From: Torreya grandis
Taxonomy: Eukaryota; Streptophyta; Pinopsida; Cupressales; Taxaceae
DNA length: 64,000 nt
Direction: 5' to 3'
Assembly: GCA_037957365.1 (NCBI GenBank)
Contig: JARHVA010000348.1
Location: 5,120,501 to 5,184,500, forward strand
In this document: piece by piece, positions 50,961 to 62,570 of the stretch
Layout: the number at the start of each line of letters is the position of its first letter
Position numbering within the stretch: position 1 is the stretch's first letter
Notes under the pieces: model-generated
Told to the model about the DNA's origin: nothing
Seen by the model: the letters and a program-made list of their open reading frames with translations, nothing else
The model's database searches: none
Program-made: the position numbers and the translations under genes

Positions 50961-51815
50961 CCTTGACCTCTCCCTCTCCCATATTATTGACCATATTACT
51001 AATTATAAGGATATAGGTTTTGATGATCACCTTGTTACATATTTTATTTCCTAGTTTGAGCCTCTAATACTTGGTATTTTGCCTCAAATAAATTATATTT
51101 GTCAATAAATGGTATTTTTTGCCTTCTTAGGAGTAGCCTTTGACTTATCATTTTCATTAGGAACTTGGGCAATGTTTGGAGCAACAGTAGAAAAATTAGG
51201 CAATAGAGGCATAAACACTTTTTTAGGTAAATTTCTTACTTAAATGAGACCATTCTTATCCCTAATGGCAAGTTCATATGCCTTAGGTAAAGTGAAACCA
51301 CCCATGGATTATATCATGATGACAAAATCAAAACCAATGGCTCTCAAGTATGTAGGAAAGACAAAGTTAGTAAGTGGTCTCATGGGATGAGGAAACCTAT
51401 GCCAATTATTTTTCAACCTCTCATTGAAGTCATGCATTATATCTTTCGGGGATCTTTGGATCACATTGAGTTGGTGGATGAGTGAAGTTTGGTTATTCTC
51501 ATCTTCAAATCTTGAAACTAGTAACACTCTAAGTTCATCCCATGTTGTAATGCAATCACTGGGTAAATTCCTATACCAATCAAGTGATTTCACTCTAAGG
51601 GACATGGTAAGGAGTCTAATGGAAATATTTCTCTTAGTGACATTGGGAAAAATATGAAAATTGGAGATATCACTAATGTGCTCACTAAGAGTGATATGGC
51701 CTTCACCATTAAATGCAGGAACACTCTTTGTAGCATTAGGGGGAATATCATCATAGGCATCAAGATGGATTGGATTTAAATTATTAAAGGCTATAAAGGC
51801 ATGCTTTATATCCAT
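50961..51815 (-). pseudogene. Ty3/gypsy gag of Z
   Basis: The open part, 51815 to 51309, encodes 168 residues with the retrotransposon gag core: 'RLLTMSLRVKSLDWYRNLP', 'TWDELRVLLVSRF', 'DIMHDFNERLKNNWHRFP' and 'FPTYLRAIG'. A stop at 51306-51308 follows 'VIMI'. The frame then continues with 'SMGGFTLPKAYELAIRDKNG', usual for this gag family, before further stops. A short 'YGRGRGQG' box at 50961-50983 marks a basic RNA-binding tail in place of a visible CCHC knuckle. Gag would form the particle for packaging; the element must take RT and integrase from elsewhere (inference). Confidence 0.85.
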
Positions 51816-52037
51816 GTTTTCTTCAATTTATTCTTCTCTCTCTTGGTATTTTTAGCTATCAAAGTCCTCTTGCTCTTCAAAAGGCAGAATAGATTGAGGA
51901 TGTTGAACTTCAAGATGAATTTCAGGTTGAAGAAGTTGATTGATGGGATTGAAAACTCTATTATAAGATGACCTATTAATGACCATAAAGTATGAGAGAA
52001 ATTATATGACAAAAAAAGGTCTACAACTAGATTTTAA

Positions 52038-52054
52038 CTTGAATGGAGTTGCCA
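52038..52054 (-). other. Primer-binding-site-like sequence of Z
   Basis: On the minus strand TGGCAACTCCATTCAAG begins two bases after the LTR end ACTCAACA. It resembles the TGGCGACTC-type sites of some plant Ty3 elements with one G-to-A change. The tRNA match needs a tRNA-set comparison. Confidence 0.5.
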
Positions 52055-52056
52055 AA

Positions 52057-55000
52057 TGTTGAGTATCACACTAATATGTAGTTGACATTGTTAAGACCAA
52101 CATTCACCTTGACAAGTTGTCTTTAGGACAATGGGTCCCATTAGGAATGCCATAGCTATTATCACCAAATATTTAACCCTGTAGGAGTTTATTCAATCTT
52201 GATCTAATATTTTGGAAACATTTGAATACCTCTAGGCCTTTGGGTTGCCTATAGAAGAGGTAGACCTCTAAGTTTAAGAGCTAGCTTCCTAAATTAACCT
52301 TGAAGTGCTTATCACCTTAAGTAATTGATTGTTTGTGGGGAAATGATATAGAAGTATTCATGAAAATAATATATTATAAGGGGGTGTTAAACCATAAGGA
52401 TTTTCATGATGCTATCATACTTTTTTCACTAATAAACAAGACCTACAAACTAGATTCAAAGTCCTAAGATGTTGTAATATTAGTATTTCAATATAGAGGT
52501 GATATGCATGAGACAACTCAAGGAAAGTGGACCAAAGGGTAAATTTTAGACTCTAAGTACACTTTCACACTTTAAGGGATCCAATCACACTAGCTACACT
52601 CTATATGACCTTTTATAATAGTAACTCCTTGCATTAGACATGAAAGGATAAGGAGAAGCAAGGATAGAATCACTAGACTTCACCATTCATCACTTTGCAC
52701 ACTTAGAAAAGAAGTTCATGAACTCAAAACTAGATTTATTATATTATTAAAAGGAAAATTACAACATCAAACTAGAAAGTATTTGCCATACATGGTGTGG
52801 AATTACTAAACAAGAGTCAAAATGGCTAGTACAGAGAGGAGAGGAGAGAATGAAGTTCAAGATTCGCAAGAACAGGTGTCAAGATGAGAGAATAAGTTAA
52901 ATTTGTAAGAGAATGGAATATGGAATAGACCATGCAAGGTTTTTGTGTAAAAATGTTTATCCAAGCATGAAACTCCTCAAATCTAGCATAGGACTCTTCA
53001 ACTTTCTCCTTAAAAAATGCCTTCATCATTTGGACTTCTTTGAACACTCCACAGCAGACTAGGGATAAATGACATCATTGGACTATGAAGGAGGGGTTAG
53101 AAATAGGCTCTAATATGCATTATATGTGTCCCTAATCATCATTATTATTTTATCTAAGTGTTCTCATTTCTTGTATTCATAATCATCCTTCTTTCACTCA
53201 CTTCTCACACTTGGAACCAAGGTGGTTTCTCAAACCAATCCATATATGGGGTCCTCAAGTCTCTATATATATCAGGCAAACCTTAAAATTCCTCCCAATT
53301 AAAGTTGTCACTTTCTCACTTGATGATCACTCTTTATTCACTATGTTAGTTTGGACTCATTGAAGTGAAGGTGTTTGCATAGGTACTTGTGTGCTTTTTT
53401 GAAGCAAGAGATGGACATGGGGATTTATATTAGGTCTTACTCTCTCTCTCTAAAAGTGATCCTCATATTTTTAGTCCTTTATGTACCTAAAAATCAAACA
53501 AATCTATCAAGAAAAGCAATTTTTTACCCTATTCATACAAATAGGTTATAACTTAATCTAATTAGAAGGAGCCTTGGGGAGTTGTCTACAAGCCCAAATC
53601 ACTTTTCTACTCAAACTAGCCCATCTAGATGTCCTTCCTTCAACTTGTTTCCAATCAAGTCATTGACAAGGGTTTTAGAGGGTTTTAGGTAGTTTTACCC
53701 ATTAAAGATAGTTCATAAAATTGTAATGTCAAATCTTCAAACAAATTCCACAATTTTTTTGTTTGGTACCCTCTTCAAATTATCCTAGATCCTCAAGATA
53801 TCATGCTAAGTATATGTACTGTAGTGAGATTTCAAACATAGCCTCTCAAACTCTTTCCTACATTTTGCATACCCTATGATGTTTCTAACCCAAGAAAATG
53901 GATTTCTCATGTCTTTATCTACATTAAAAATGTTCTCAAAAACCTTATAACTCCTTACAAATATGCTCCAATGATTTATAATGTTCATCTAGCCCTATAA
54001 GTGGTATTTGATCTACTTTAGGCATTAGGCCTAACCTAATCCTAGTGGACTTTGACTATGTTTTGCTCCTCACCACCACCTCTTAGTGGTTGGTTATGAT
54101 TATGAGAGATTCTCTATTGTTTTCATGTTCAACTCAACTTCCTACATTTCCTTACAATGATTTGAGTCTCTTTGGTATAAATTCCCTTACCATTCTTATG
54201 ACAAACCTACACGGTATGTGAATCTAGGAATGCCCTCTATCTGAGATATAATAGAGGTCATATCCCCTATTTACTCATGAAAAACAAGCATATGAGAGGC
54301 TTGAGAAAGTGATGGGTATGTTTTTTACTAGTTTTTATGACCAGATCACATCAATATCCCTCCAAATGTTCAAAAACCCTCAAGGTAACTGTGTAGAACT
54401 CATTGTGTCCAAGGTTGGCATATGGAATGTATATTGCATGTTAGAACCCTTATTTTCCATATTTCCTTATCTTTAAAGTATTATTAGATGTTAAATAACA
54501 TTATGAGGTTATTTTTAAATATGTCTAACACCAAACCTTTGCTAAACTCTTCAAAATACCTTACACTTGACTAGACAATAATGCAGGGTAATTGTGACTA
54601 TGTTTCTCCACAGAAAAGAGACCTATCGATAGGTGAACCTTGCATATTAGACCTTTTGCACTACCTTAATACCATTATTTAATTATTTTATACCATCTCA
54701 TAGACACTTGGACTTATTCACCTCATGCATATGTTAGGCTAACCTTTAGACTATTGGGCTTTAGTACATTGTCAACCTACAGTTGAATGTAGGTGACCTT
54801 TTTTAAGGCAAAGGTACACCTATAGAATGTCATGCATAGTCCATTCCATGTTTAGTCCTTTTTTAAATCCTTTGGTCTCATTAAATGACTAAAATATACT
54901 CATATCATGCTTAGAACTAGAAATTAGTACTCAACATTTAGGTTATATAATGTTACCTTTTTTGAAAACCTATAGGTGTACATTATTGGGCCAAAAGGAA

Positions 55001-56931
55001 GTCCTGTAGGTTGTGATATGGGTTGAAAGCCTAGATTTCAACTCCCTCAACTTTTCCTTGAGTTATTGGTACCATATTCAACTCTAATAAGGATACTTCC
55101 CATGAGGAAATGCTCATGTATTGCCACTTTGAACTGTAATGTCATTTGAAGTTCAAAGTAATGTAGTAAACACTAAAAACCTATAGTGGAGAATTACATG
55201 AGTTTGGGACCTCATCTACATCACTCACTGGAGTCAAACATTCACTCTCTTTGGTCAAAACATCACTCCTATGATATGAATTCATGATGAAGTCATTAAA
55301 ATTCATCTAAACTCCATGTTACTTTATTATGTGATAGCATCAAAAGTGGACAAGGCTCTATTTTAGAATTTTTAAGGTAACTTGTCCCTGAAACAACTTC
55401 TTAATTTGAACATGACTTCTCAAGTCTACCTGTCACCTCATAACTCCACTATTGCTTGTTATAACCTATTCAATGTTATCAAACTTTAAGGATGGATAAA
55501 AACATGTTCAAACTCCTTCATATAACACCTTCAAGCCTCTGTGAGAGCCACTTGTAGGTATACATGTAGGGTATAGGGTAGTGAATAGAGATATGAATAA
55601 TTTGTATGTTGTATGAGTCTTCTACCAATTATAGACTTTCTTAAAGCCTTAAAATGGATCCTTTCCTCTTTTAATAAATTCAAACCAATCCTAGTGTTCT
55701 CATTTCAATGTGATTAGCCTTTTCCAAGGCACTTTTAGGTGTCCATCAATGGTGCAAGATTATGTTAGGGGTTGAATTAGTTATCACAATCCATTACATC
55801 TCATTTAGAAGGTTTACCTTGACTAATCATGTTTAATAATATGTTAAACCTCTCAAATATCCTCATTAAAGCTTCCTAAACATTTTTCATAACTTCACAC
55901 ACCTTAATCACCATGACTGTAAGTGAATACCTATAAGAAGGTTTGTCATTGTTTCATATATGGCTGAAACTAACTTGATGATAGTATTTGAGACTAAGAT
56001 TATAATTATATATATTTCCATGACATTTTATAGGTGAAAATATCATATACACTTCTTCTTGAAACCACTATAGGAAAGGAAAACATTTATAGTTAATGAA
56101 CATGCCTATGACATCACTAGTGTACTCAACCTACAAATTGAGAAGATTGAGCTCATTAAATCACCTCCAAACATTAAAATAAGGATTGAATCCATGAAAT
56201 AACTAAATTCACATCCTTCTTAAGCAATTTCATCCATTGGTTTGTATGGAATAGCTCAAATAAGAAGAAAACCTACTGGGTGTGGGGATTAGTATGTAGA
56301 AAAGAATAGTCAACTTATTAATAAAATCCTACCATGAAATTAAATTGTATTTAGTTTAATAATACCCCACAAAATTATTTTACTTGAAACCTCTCCTACT
56401 GTGCATACCATTAAAAAACATGTTGACTAGTTTTGCATACCAAGAAGAGAAAGGGAGAAATGAAATGGTTTTTAGTCCTTTTTTAGAATTCCAAAGTAGA
56501 TAAAACATAAATATGAGTTAAATTAAGTTAAATATACATTTCATAAGCTTTCCACATGTGCCACACTCCTTTATAAGTTGTACAACTACCCAAATCCTCT
56601 TTTTTCTACTATTTTCTTGATTTCAATTAGGAACCTACAAGTTTTTCAGTTAGAATTGACATACCTAAAAAAATTGAAATTTTATATGTTTATTAATATT
56701 TATTAACACTTTTATACCTAATAAAACTGTACAAACTCCATTAATGACTCTAAAATGACCCTTAAGTGTCATGAAATGACCTAGAACTAAATTTAACTAT
56801 GACCAAGGTTAATAGATTATTAAATGACATAAAATATGACCATGACACACCCTATTACATACTAATATACCCCTATAAAAAAATTTAACTATAGGGGGTT
56901 GACCTATTTTGACTTGTGGTCAAAATAGTCA
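52057..56931 (-). repeat. Z right LTR (5' LTR on minus strand, 4875 bp)
   Basis: Plus-strand TGTTGAGTATC to AAAATAGTCA (TG...CA). Contains the empty site of copia C (CCCATCTAGATGTCC at 53620-53634). It lacks the 1.2-kb segment found in the left copy. Confidence 0.8.
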
Positions 56932-56939
56932 ATAAGGCC

Positions 56940-57330
56940 TTTAGGCCAACTATTATAATCAGTTTATTCTCAATGGTCCTAAGCTCCCAAAAAGTCACCA
57001 TGTGGAAGCCTCTTAGGACCTCAATTCCATGGGACTACTAAAACATTTCCTGATTATTCTATTGATCTAATATCTAAGGCTCCCAAGAAGTTTCTATGTG
57101 GTGACTTCTCAGGTCTTCAGGGCCTTGGGGCCTTTAGACTAATACCTAAGTTTCAGAGGTCCCAAGATCCTAAGACATCTCAATGTAGAAATTTCTCAAG
57201 CCCTCAAGGCCTAATAACTATTAAACCTTTTTATTAAATCTTCATCAATCCAAGACATTGGGATCATTCCATGTAATGTGATCTCAAGGCTTGGGGGAAT
57301 TTAAATTACTTAAAAAGTTTTTAACTTAGA
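56940..57330. repeat. Degenerate tandem repeat, period about 70-100 bp
   Basis: Three to four diverged units, each with a 'CTAAG..TCCCAAGA' start followed by a 'ATGTGG..CTTCTCAGG' and 'CTCAAGGCC' type end (starts near 56978, 57066, 57145 and 57245). They begin within about 50 bp of the right end of element Z. Confidence 0.5.
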
Positions 57331-59389
57331 AAATTTTTGGACTTGGCTCATAAATTATAAACAATTTGATAGCAACATGTGGAAAGGTCTAGGGGGAATC
57401 AAAATACTCAAGAATAAAATTTAAATAAATAAAAATAGTTAAGGCATCGATTTTGTATTTTAAAGGCATGGTCAAATCAAATCAATTAGCTTGGACTTAG
57501 CAAATTTTGAGCTCATTCAACTCAATTAAATAGACTAGGAGATTGGCAAGGCTTGACTCAGGCAACTCAGTCTAGAGGGACTCAATCTCAAAGGATAAGG
57601 GCTTGGTTGAGTTGATCTTACATAACCTAGAATTCAAGTATGCCTTAAAAGGTCAAAGATAGAAGGGCTACTCAAATGATAAAATAAACCAAAAAATAGC
57701 ACATGAAAATTGATTAGCCTAAGTTTGAAATTTAAAAACTCTTAACCAAAGATTAATACATTCATAAAGATGAAAAATATCCACTCCCAATAAAACACTC
57801 AAACATTAAATTTCCTTTATACTAGATGTGGTAACATTCATATTAGTAAAAAAAAGAGGGTCCCCATTTTTAGCTTGAAAATGGGCATGTTATGTAAGCA
57901 ACAACATCACCAATGCTTCAATCTCCCCCTTTGGCTCAAATGGAGCTTTGTAATATATTTTTGTAGGTTTAAGACCTTAAATAGTTGGATAAATACTAAT
58001 ATGCCCTTAGTTAAAAACACCCAATATCCTTTCTTATTGAGCTTCAATGACACCATAAGACAAGACCTCTAAGTTAAAGTTCTAAACCTATAACTCTTCC
58101 AAATAAATCCTTATGGTAGAAATGTGAGTGCAAGTAGATTGTATGAATGTGATGTATATTTTTATAAATTAAATAATACCCCTATATATAATGTTCCATT
58201 ACCCAAAATCAACCCTAAACTATAATTCAACAGTATCATCCAAGCTGATATAGTTGGAAGATGTCGGTTGGTAAATTATGGTATCAACTAGGTTGATAGA
58301 GTATTAATGTTGGAAGCATACTTATAAATATATCAAGCTCTTTGATATATTATAAGGGAGAAAAAGATGTGAAACAAATAATATCATCCAAGTTGATACC
58401 ATAATATATAATAAATCTATAAACTATAGATGGAAAGTAGATGGAGAGGAAAGATGGATAGACACTTGGAAGAGATTAGATTTATAGTAATGATTGTGTA
58501 ATAGGATAGTATGCAAACATCTCTCAAAAAGTACCAAAAACTAATCCCACCCCATTCATAGTGCACCCTTTAAGGCATTTAATCAAGGATATTGATGTGT
58601 CAAAAATTCCTACAAGAGAAATCATCAATAAAGTGATAAAGTGAAAATTATCAGGGTAATACATATGCCCCACCTGAAGCTCATCACATGTCATAATGGT
58701 GTAACACATGATGGTAATTTGGGATAGATACATAGCAACACTAAAGAGCATAACTAAAAATAAATTTTGAAATAATTAAAATTTACAAAAATTAAATAAA
58801 ATTAAAATACATACCTTCACTTACCTTGTTGATTGTAGATGTTGTTTCATGTGTCACAGGTGAGAAAATATGTCCATCAAGAAGAATTAAAGGTGGACCT
58901 AATCTAATTTTTTACAAAAAAAATTGCCAACACTTGAAAACCCTCTATCTCACTAGGATTCTAAGGCTTCTTTTGGTTCATGAAAAATACCTACAAAAAC
59001 AAATGTATGGAATAAAAACATAATCTCAAGGTAAATAAATAAATGTTTTTAATTTTAAATTTTTAAAATAAAAAAGGAAAAACTATTCATTTATGCATTT
59101 ACTATTTGTGGAAAACCAAACCTTTGTTCTTCCAAATTTATCACTTTGAGAGACTATGGTTTGAGAATGAGGAGAAAAACATGTTGGAGGATGCATTATA
59201 ACTACAGCCAAATCCCTACAGGTAGGTAGTGCATTTATTTTATTTTTTCATTTTTGTTAAAAATTAACTAGATTAGGAAATCTACGCACGAGAGCAAATT
59301 TATCTAGCATAATTTACTCCAATAAACATAAAAATAAAACTAGATTTAGGATGTGTTATTGGTAGTTGATAAAATGTGGAAACTATGTT
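57331..59389. other. Intergenic DNA, no gene seen
   Basis: Short frames only (57875-58072 plus, 58524-58751 minus, 58826-59023 plus) with no family features. Variants of GTTGATAC/GTATCAAC occur near 58280-58420. Confidence 0.45.
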
Positions 59390-59840
59390 TAATGTCATTT
59401 ATTAGGGTCAAGAAAATAAATCTCCACCCTCAAGCAACTATATTGGCTAGACTGATATTGTTTATAATGGGAATAATTAACTCATGGCCAATATAGCTAG
59501 GCATTTTATTGGTTAATACCATAAATTATGTCCAATACAGTAGATAATTGGTTAAATAATTGATACCATAGGGTATGGTTGGTAACATTAGACAATTAAC
59601 CATTATTGATGCATTTTAGCACCTAGATGTAGTAGAAAAGATGAGCATGGTCAGTGTAGTAGATTTATGTGTTGGTTGATATTGTATGGTATAATTGATA
59701 TAGTTATAATATATTTTGGTTGATACCATATGGTATGGAATTTTTAATGTGAATTTTACCTTGGTTGGTACTTTAGGGTGTGTCTAGTGAAATATATAAT
59801 TTAAGCATGGCTAGTGCAGTTAGATGCTTCACTAATGTAG
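59390..59840. repeat. Degenerate repeats around GATACCATA/TATGGTAT
   Basis: The motif TTGGTTGATA followed by a palindrome-like ACCATA..GGTAT block recurs near 59560, 59675 and 59718. One instance is a perfect 14-bp palindrome, ATACCATATGGTAT (59723-59736). Spacing is irregular. Confidence 0.4.
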
Positions 59841-60027
59841 TATAAAAAATGAAAAAAATATTATTTTATTTTGGTTTTTACTTTTCTTTCAAAATTTTGG
59901 ATCAAAGTATAATTTAAATTTATTTTTTGATATTTTTTATAGATGATTTATATTTTGGTAAAACATAGATGATATTTATTTTTCATATGTATTGGAGATA
60001 TTTTCAACAAGCAAAGCTCAACTTGTG

Positions 60028-60590
60028 ACACTAGGCTTTGAATGGATTATGCAAAATGTACCAATCACTACATATCTCATCATCATGTTCTTGGGGTAAT
60101 GGGAGAGTAAAATATACACCTTTATATGGGTAGTGGATATGGATATGATTGAGGTGGCCATTACATTAGATTATGTATATGTCATTTTGGGATTTCCCAT
60201 CACAGGCACTCCTATGGTATGTGACACACCTCAGACTAAGAATGAGAGGAAGGAGTTATCCTAGTGGGATACATGGTTAAATTAATACAATGAACACAAG
60301 CTCATCATATGACTCTTCTAAGTACATATCTCTGGCATTCTATATATTATGAAGGCCCTCATAGTACTTATGAAAATGAGTGTGTTTTGTCATAATTTTG
60401 ATGGAGTTGTACCCATTTACATTATATCCATGTTTTGGTCAAAATTGGATCAAGGTACCTTTTATGATATGGGAGGTTGCATATGGCTATAACTCATCCA
60501 CAATTTTTATATTATTTGAGCTAGGGCCAATAGAACATGGGCCTTGTTATTCTTTTCATTAGTTATATTTATGAGAGGTTCTTGATGTAT
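60028..60590 (+). pseudogene. Decayed plant mobile domain (PMD) protein
   Basis: One plus-strand frame, read through stops at 60097, 60262 and several later positions, gives the PMD pattern throughout: 'LGFEWIMQNVPIT' (the 'GF..ll..vpi' start), 'WESKIYTF', then 'AITLDYVYVILGFPITGTPM' (the 'TLeDv..lLGLPi.G.pv' hallmark), and later in the same frame 'VPIYIISMFWSKLDQ' and 'FYDMGGCIWL'. PMD proteins are plant-specific. They occur in host genes such as MAIN/MAIL and as captured domains in Ty3 and MuDR-like transposons. The stops show that it is dead. No transposase or LTR pair is visible next to it, so which kind it came from is open. Confidence 0.6.
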
Positions 60591-62344
60591 AGGTAGTAAT
60601 ATTACCTCACGTAATGGATGATCATCTCCCACAAGTGATGAGATAGGATTAAGACCACTTTTTATGCAATCCCCCACGTTTCAATATTGGAGATAAGTAG
60701 GAGATATTAGATAGTGTGAATGTCATACAGACGCACAATAGATGTTTGTACATCATGGCCAACCATAATGTAGGTGAGGGGTCTAAGTTGGATCATTGAA
60801 TATTATATATGGTGGGTTGAACTACATTCATGCGATTGAGTCTTAAGGTATTTTAAATAGGGACACCCAATGGCACCTTTGGTTATCTTGGCTTATTGAG
60901 CCAGACATGCTAGGGATCCATGAGGAGTAGGGGGATGATGATTTCGAATTATAGTTCTATTTATTATACCTCATCATCTTCTTATGGATATTTACTGATG
61001 GAGGAAATAGTGGGTTTTGTAAGGAGAGGATAGAGGTAGGTAGGCTATTTCCATGCTATAATAATAGAGATATACCTAGGTGGTATTGGTGAATAGTTGT
61101 ACCATATAGAGGTGAGAATGGATGTTATCTCGATAGGTTGTAGTTGTCCCATGAGAGATATAGAGAGGATTCACCCCAGCATGCACCCATGATAGTGGAT
61201 GTATCTTGGGTGGCATAGGTAATGGTACTATTATAAGTATGTAAAATTTCAGGTTATGTTATTTATTTTCTTTTCATATAGGTGGAGATATGCATGCCAA
61301 GTACTAGTGATAGATATACTACATAATTTGATATATCTATTAGATATCTAATGTTGATTTTGGTTTATGTTTTGTAGATGTGGTAGTAGAGGATTCATAG
61401 TGGAAGACTCTGGTAGAGACAATACACCATGATATTTTAGGTACTAGCTTTTCTAATTGTGATACCACAATAATGTCTGATCCCATATAAACTTCAACTA
61501 GAGCACATGTTAGATGGTTTTCATTGGTCACAATATTTTTTAGGGAGCTCAAATGTCATGATCAAGTTGTGACTCAAGTAATAGCATCAACATGGGTAAG
61601 GAGGATATGTGGTAGTGTCATGTCAAACATTCACCATAGAAAGGGCCACACACATAGATATAATAGGATGAGTGATAAGTATACAAGCACAGGTGGCCTA
61701 TCTAGAGGGTTAGGTCCAAGTTATGTATTTTCAAAATGGATCAATGTGAGTGAGATTACAAGTTTCTTGATTTAGAGATTCTATGATGATCATGGCACCT
61801 TTCCCTTAGGTGTTGAAGGTGATCCATATGCCTAAGGCCTATTTTTACTTAGCTATATTTTTTATTTTTACATGATGTATAGCGATGTATGTATAAAACT
61901 AAGACATTTATATATAGATATATTTTTTTGATTTATTATTGTTATTATCATGTATATAAATAATATATGAGTAATTTTCTTTCTAACATGCATTTATGAA
62001 ATATTATGCTATGGAAAATTTTAATGTATTTGATGTGTGTTTTATTATTTTTTAACAAATGTGAGTAAATGCATGGTCAAAAGAACAAAAACTAAGTGAT
62101 ATAAAATGATATCTTAAGTAAATAGATGGAAAAATCAAAAAACCTAAGATGTGTAATAATATTTAAAAATGAATGTAAAACACACCAAATCTTAAGACAA
62201 AGTATGTAAAACATTTTAAATAAAAATTTAAAAATCTTAACAAAATGTAAGATAAATCTAATCATGAGATACAAAAAAAACTATGAAAATAAAAATCCAA
62301 TGTGAGAAAATACAAACTATGATCAAACTATGATATGCATGAGA
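60591..62344. other. Region downstream of PMD remnant, no further gene identified
   Basis: GC content is slightly higher up to about 61780 than beyond, which may reflect a continuing decayed gene. The 83-codon frame at 61524-61775 has no recognised domain. From about 61850 the DNA is very AT-rich. Confidence 0.4.
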
Positions 62345-62570
62345 AAGATGTCATCCAATATAAGACAAGTAAACCCAACTTGAATCAACCATACAGAAAG
62401 ACACAAATGATTATATATTACATCTAATGTAAGCTAAGTAAATTCAACTTAACTTAATTCAAAGGACATGATGAAAATTATTATAAATAACATCTGATTT
62501 AAGATAGGTATATTCAACTTACATCAAACTAGGATGTGCATCAAAATAAGCTAAAGACTCCAATAGGTGA
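62345..62570. repeat. Degenerate tandem repeat, period about 70 bp
   Basis: CATC[CT]AAT.TAAG..AAGTAAA..CAACTT units begin at 62352, 62421 and 62491 (spacings 69 and 70). Confidence 0.6.

Larger units (their letters stand above)
36600..56931 (-). mobile_element. Element Z: giant-LTR, minus-strand Ty3-like element with gag and protease only
   Basis: Two long direct repeats (about 36600-48472, containing the nested copia C, and 52057-56931) flank a 3.6-kb core. On the minus strand the right copy is the 5' LTR, ending ACTCAACA just before a PBS-like TGGCAACTCC. The core then reads gag, protease and an acidic region. No RT, RNase H or integrase motif is found before the 3' LTR. LTR divergence varies from a few per cent (near 47550/56050) to about 15-20% (near 45200/53700) by eye. 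The LTRs (4.9 kb or more) are longer than the core. The left outer boundary is uncertain: TGTTAGCAT at 36364, preceded by AATAA, is one candidate, and AATAA also spans 56931-56935. Confidence 0.75.
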
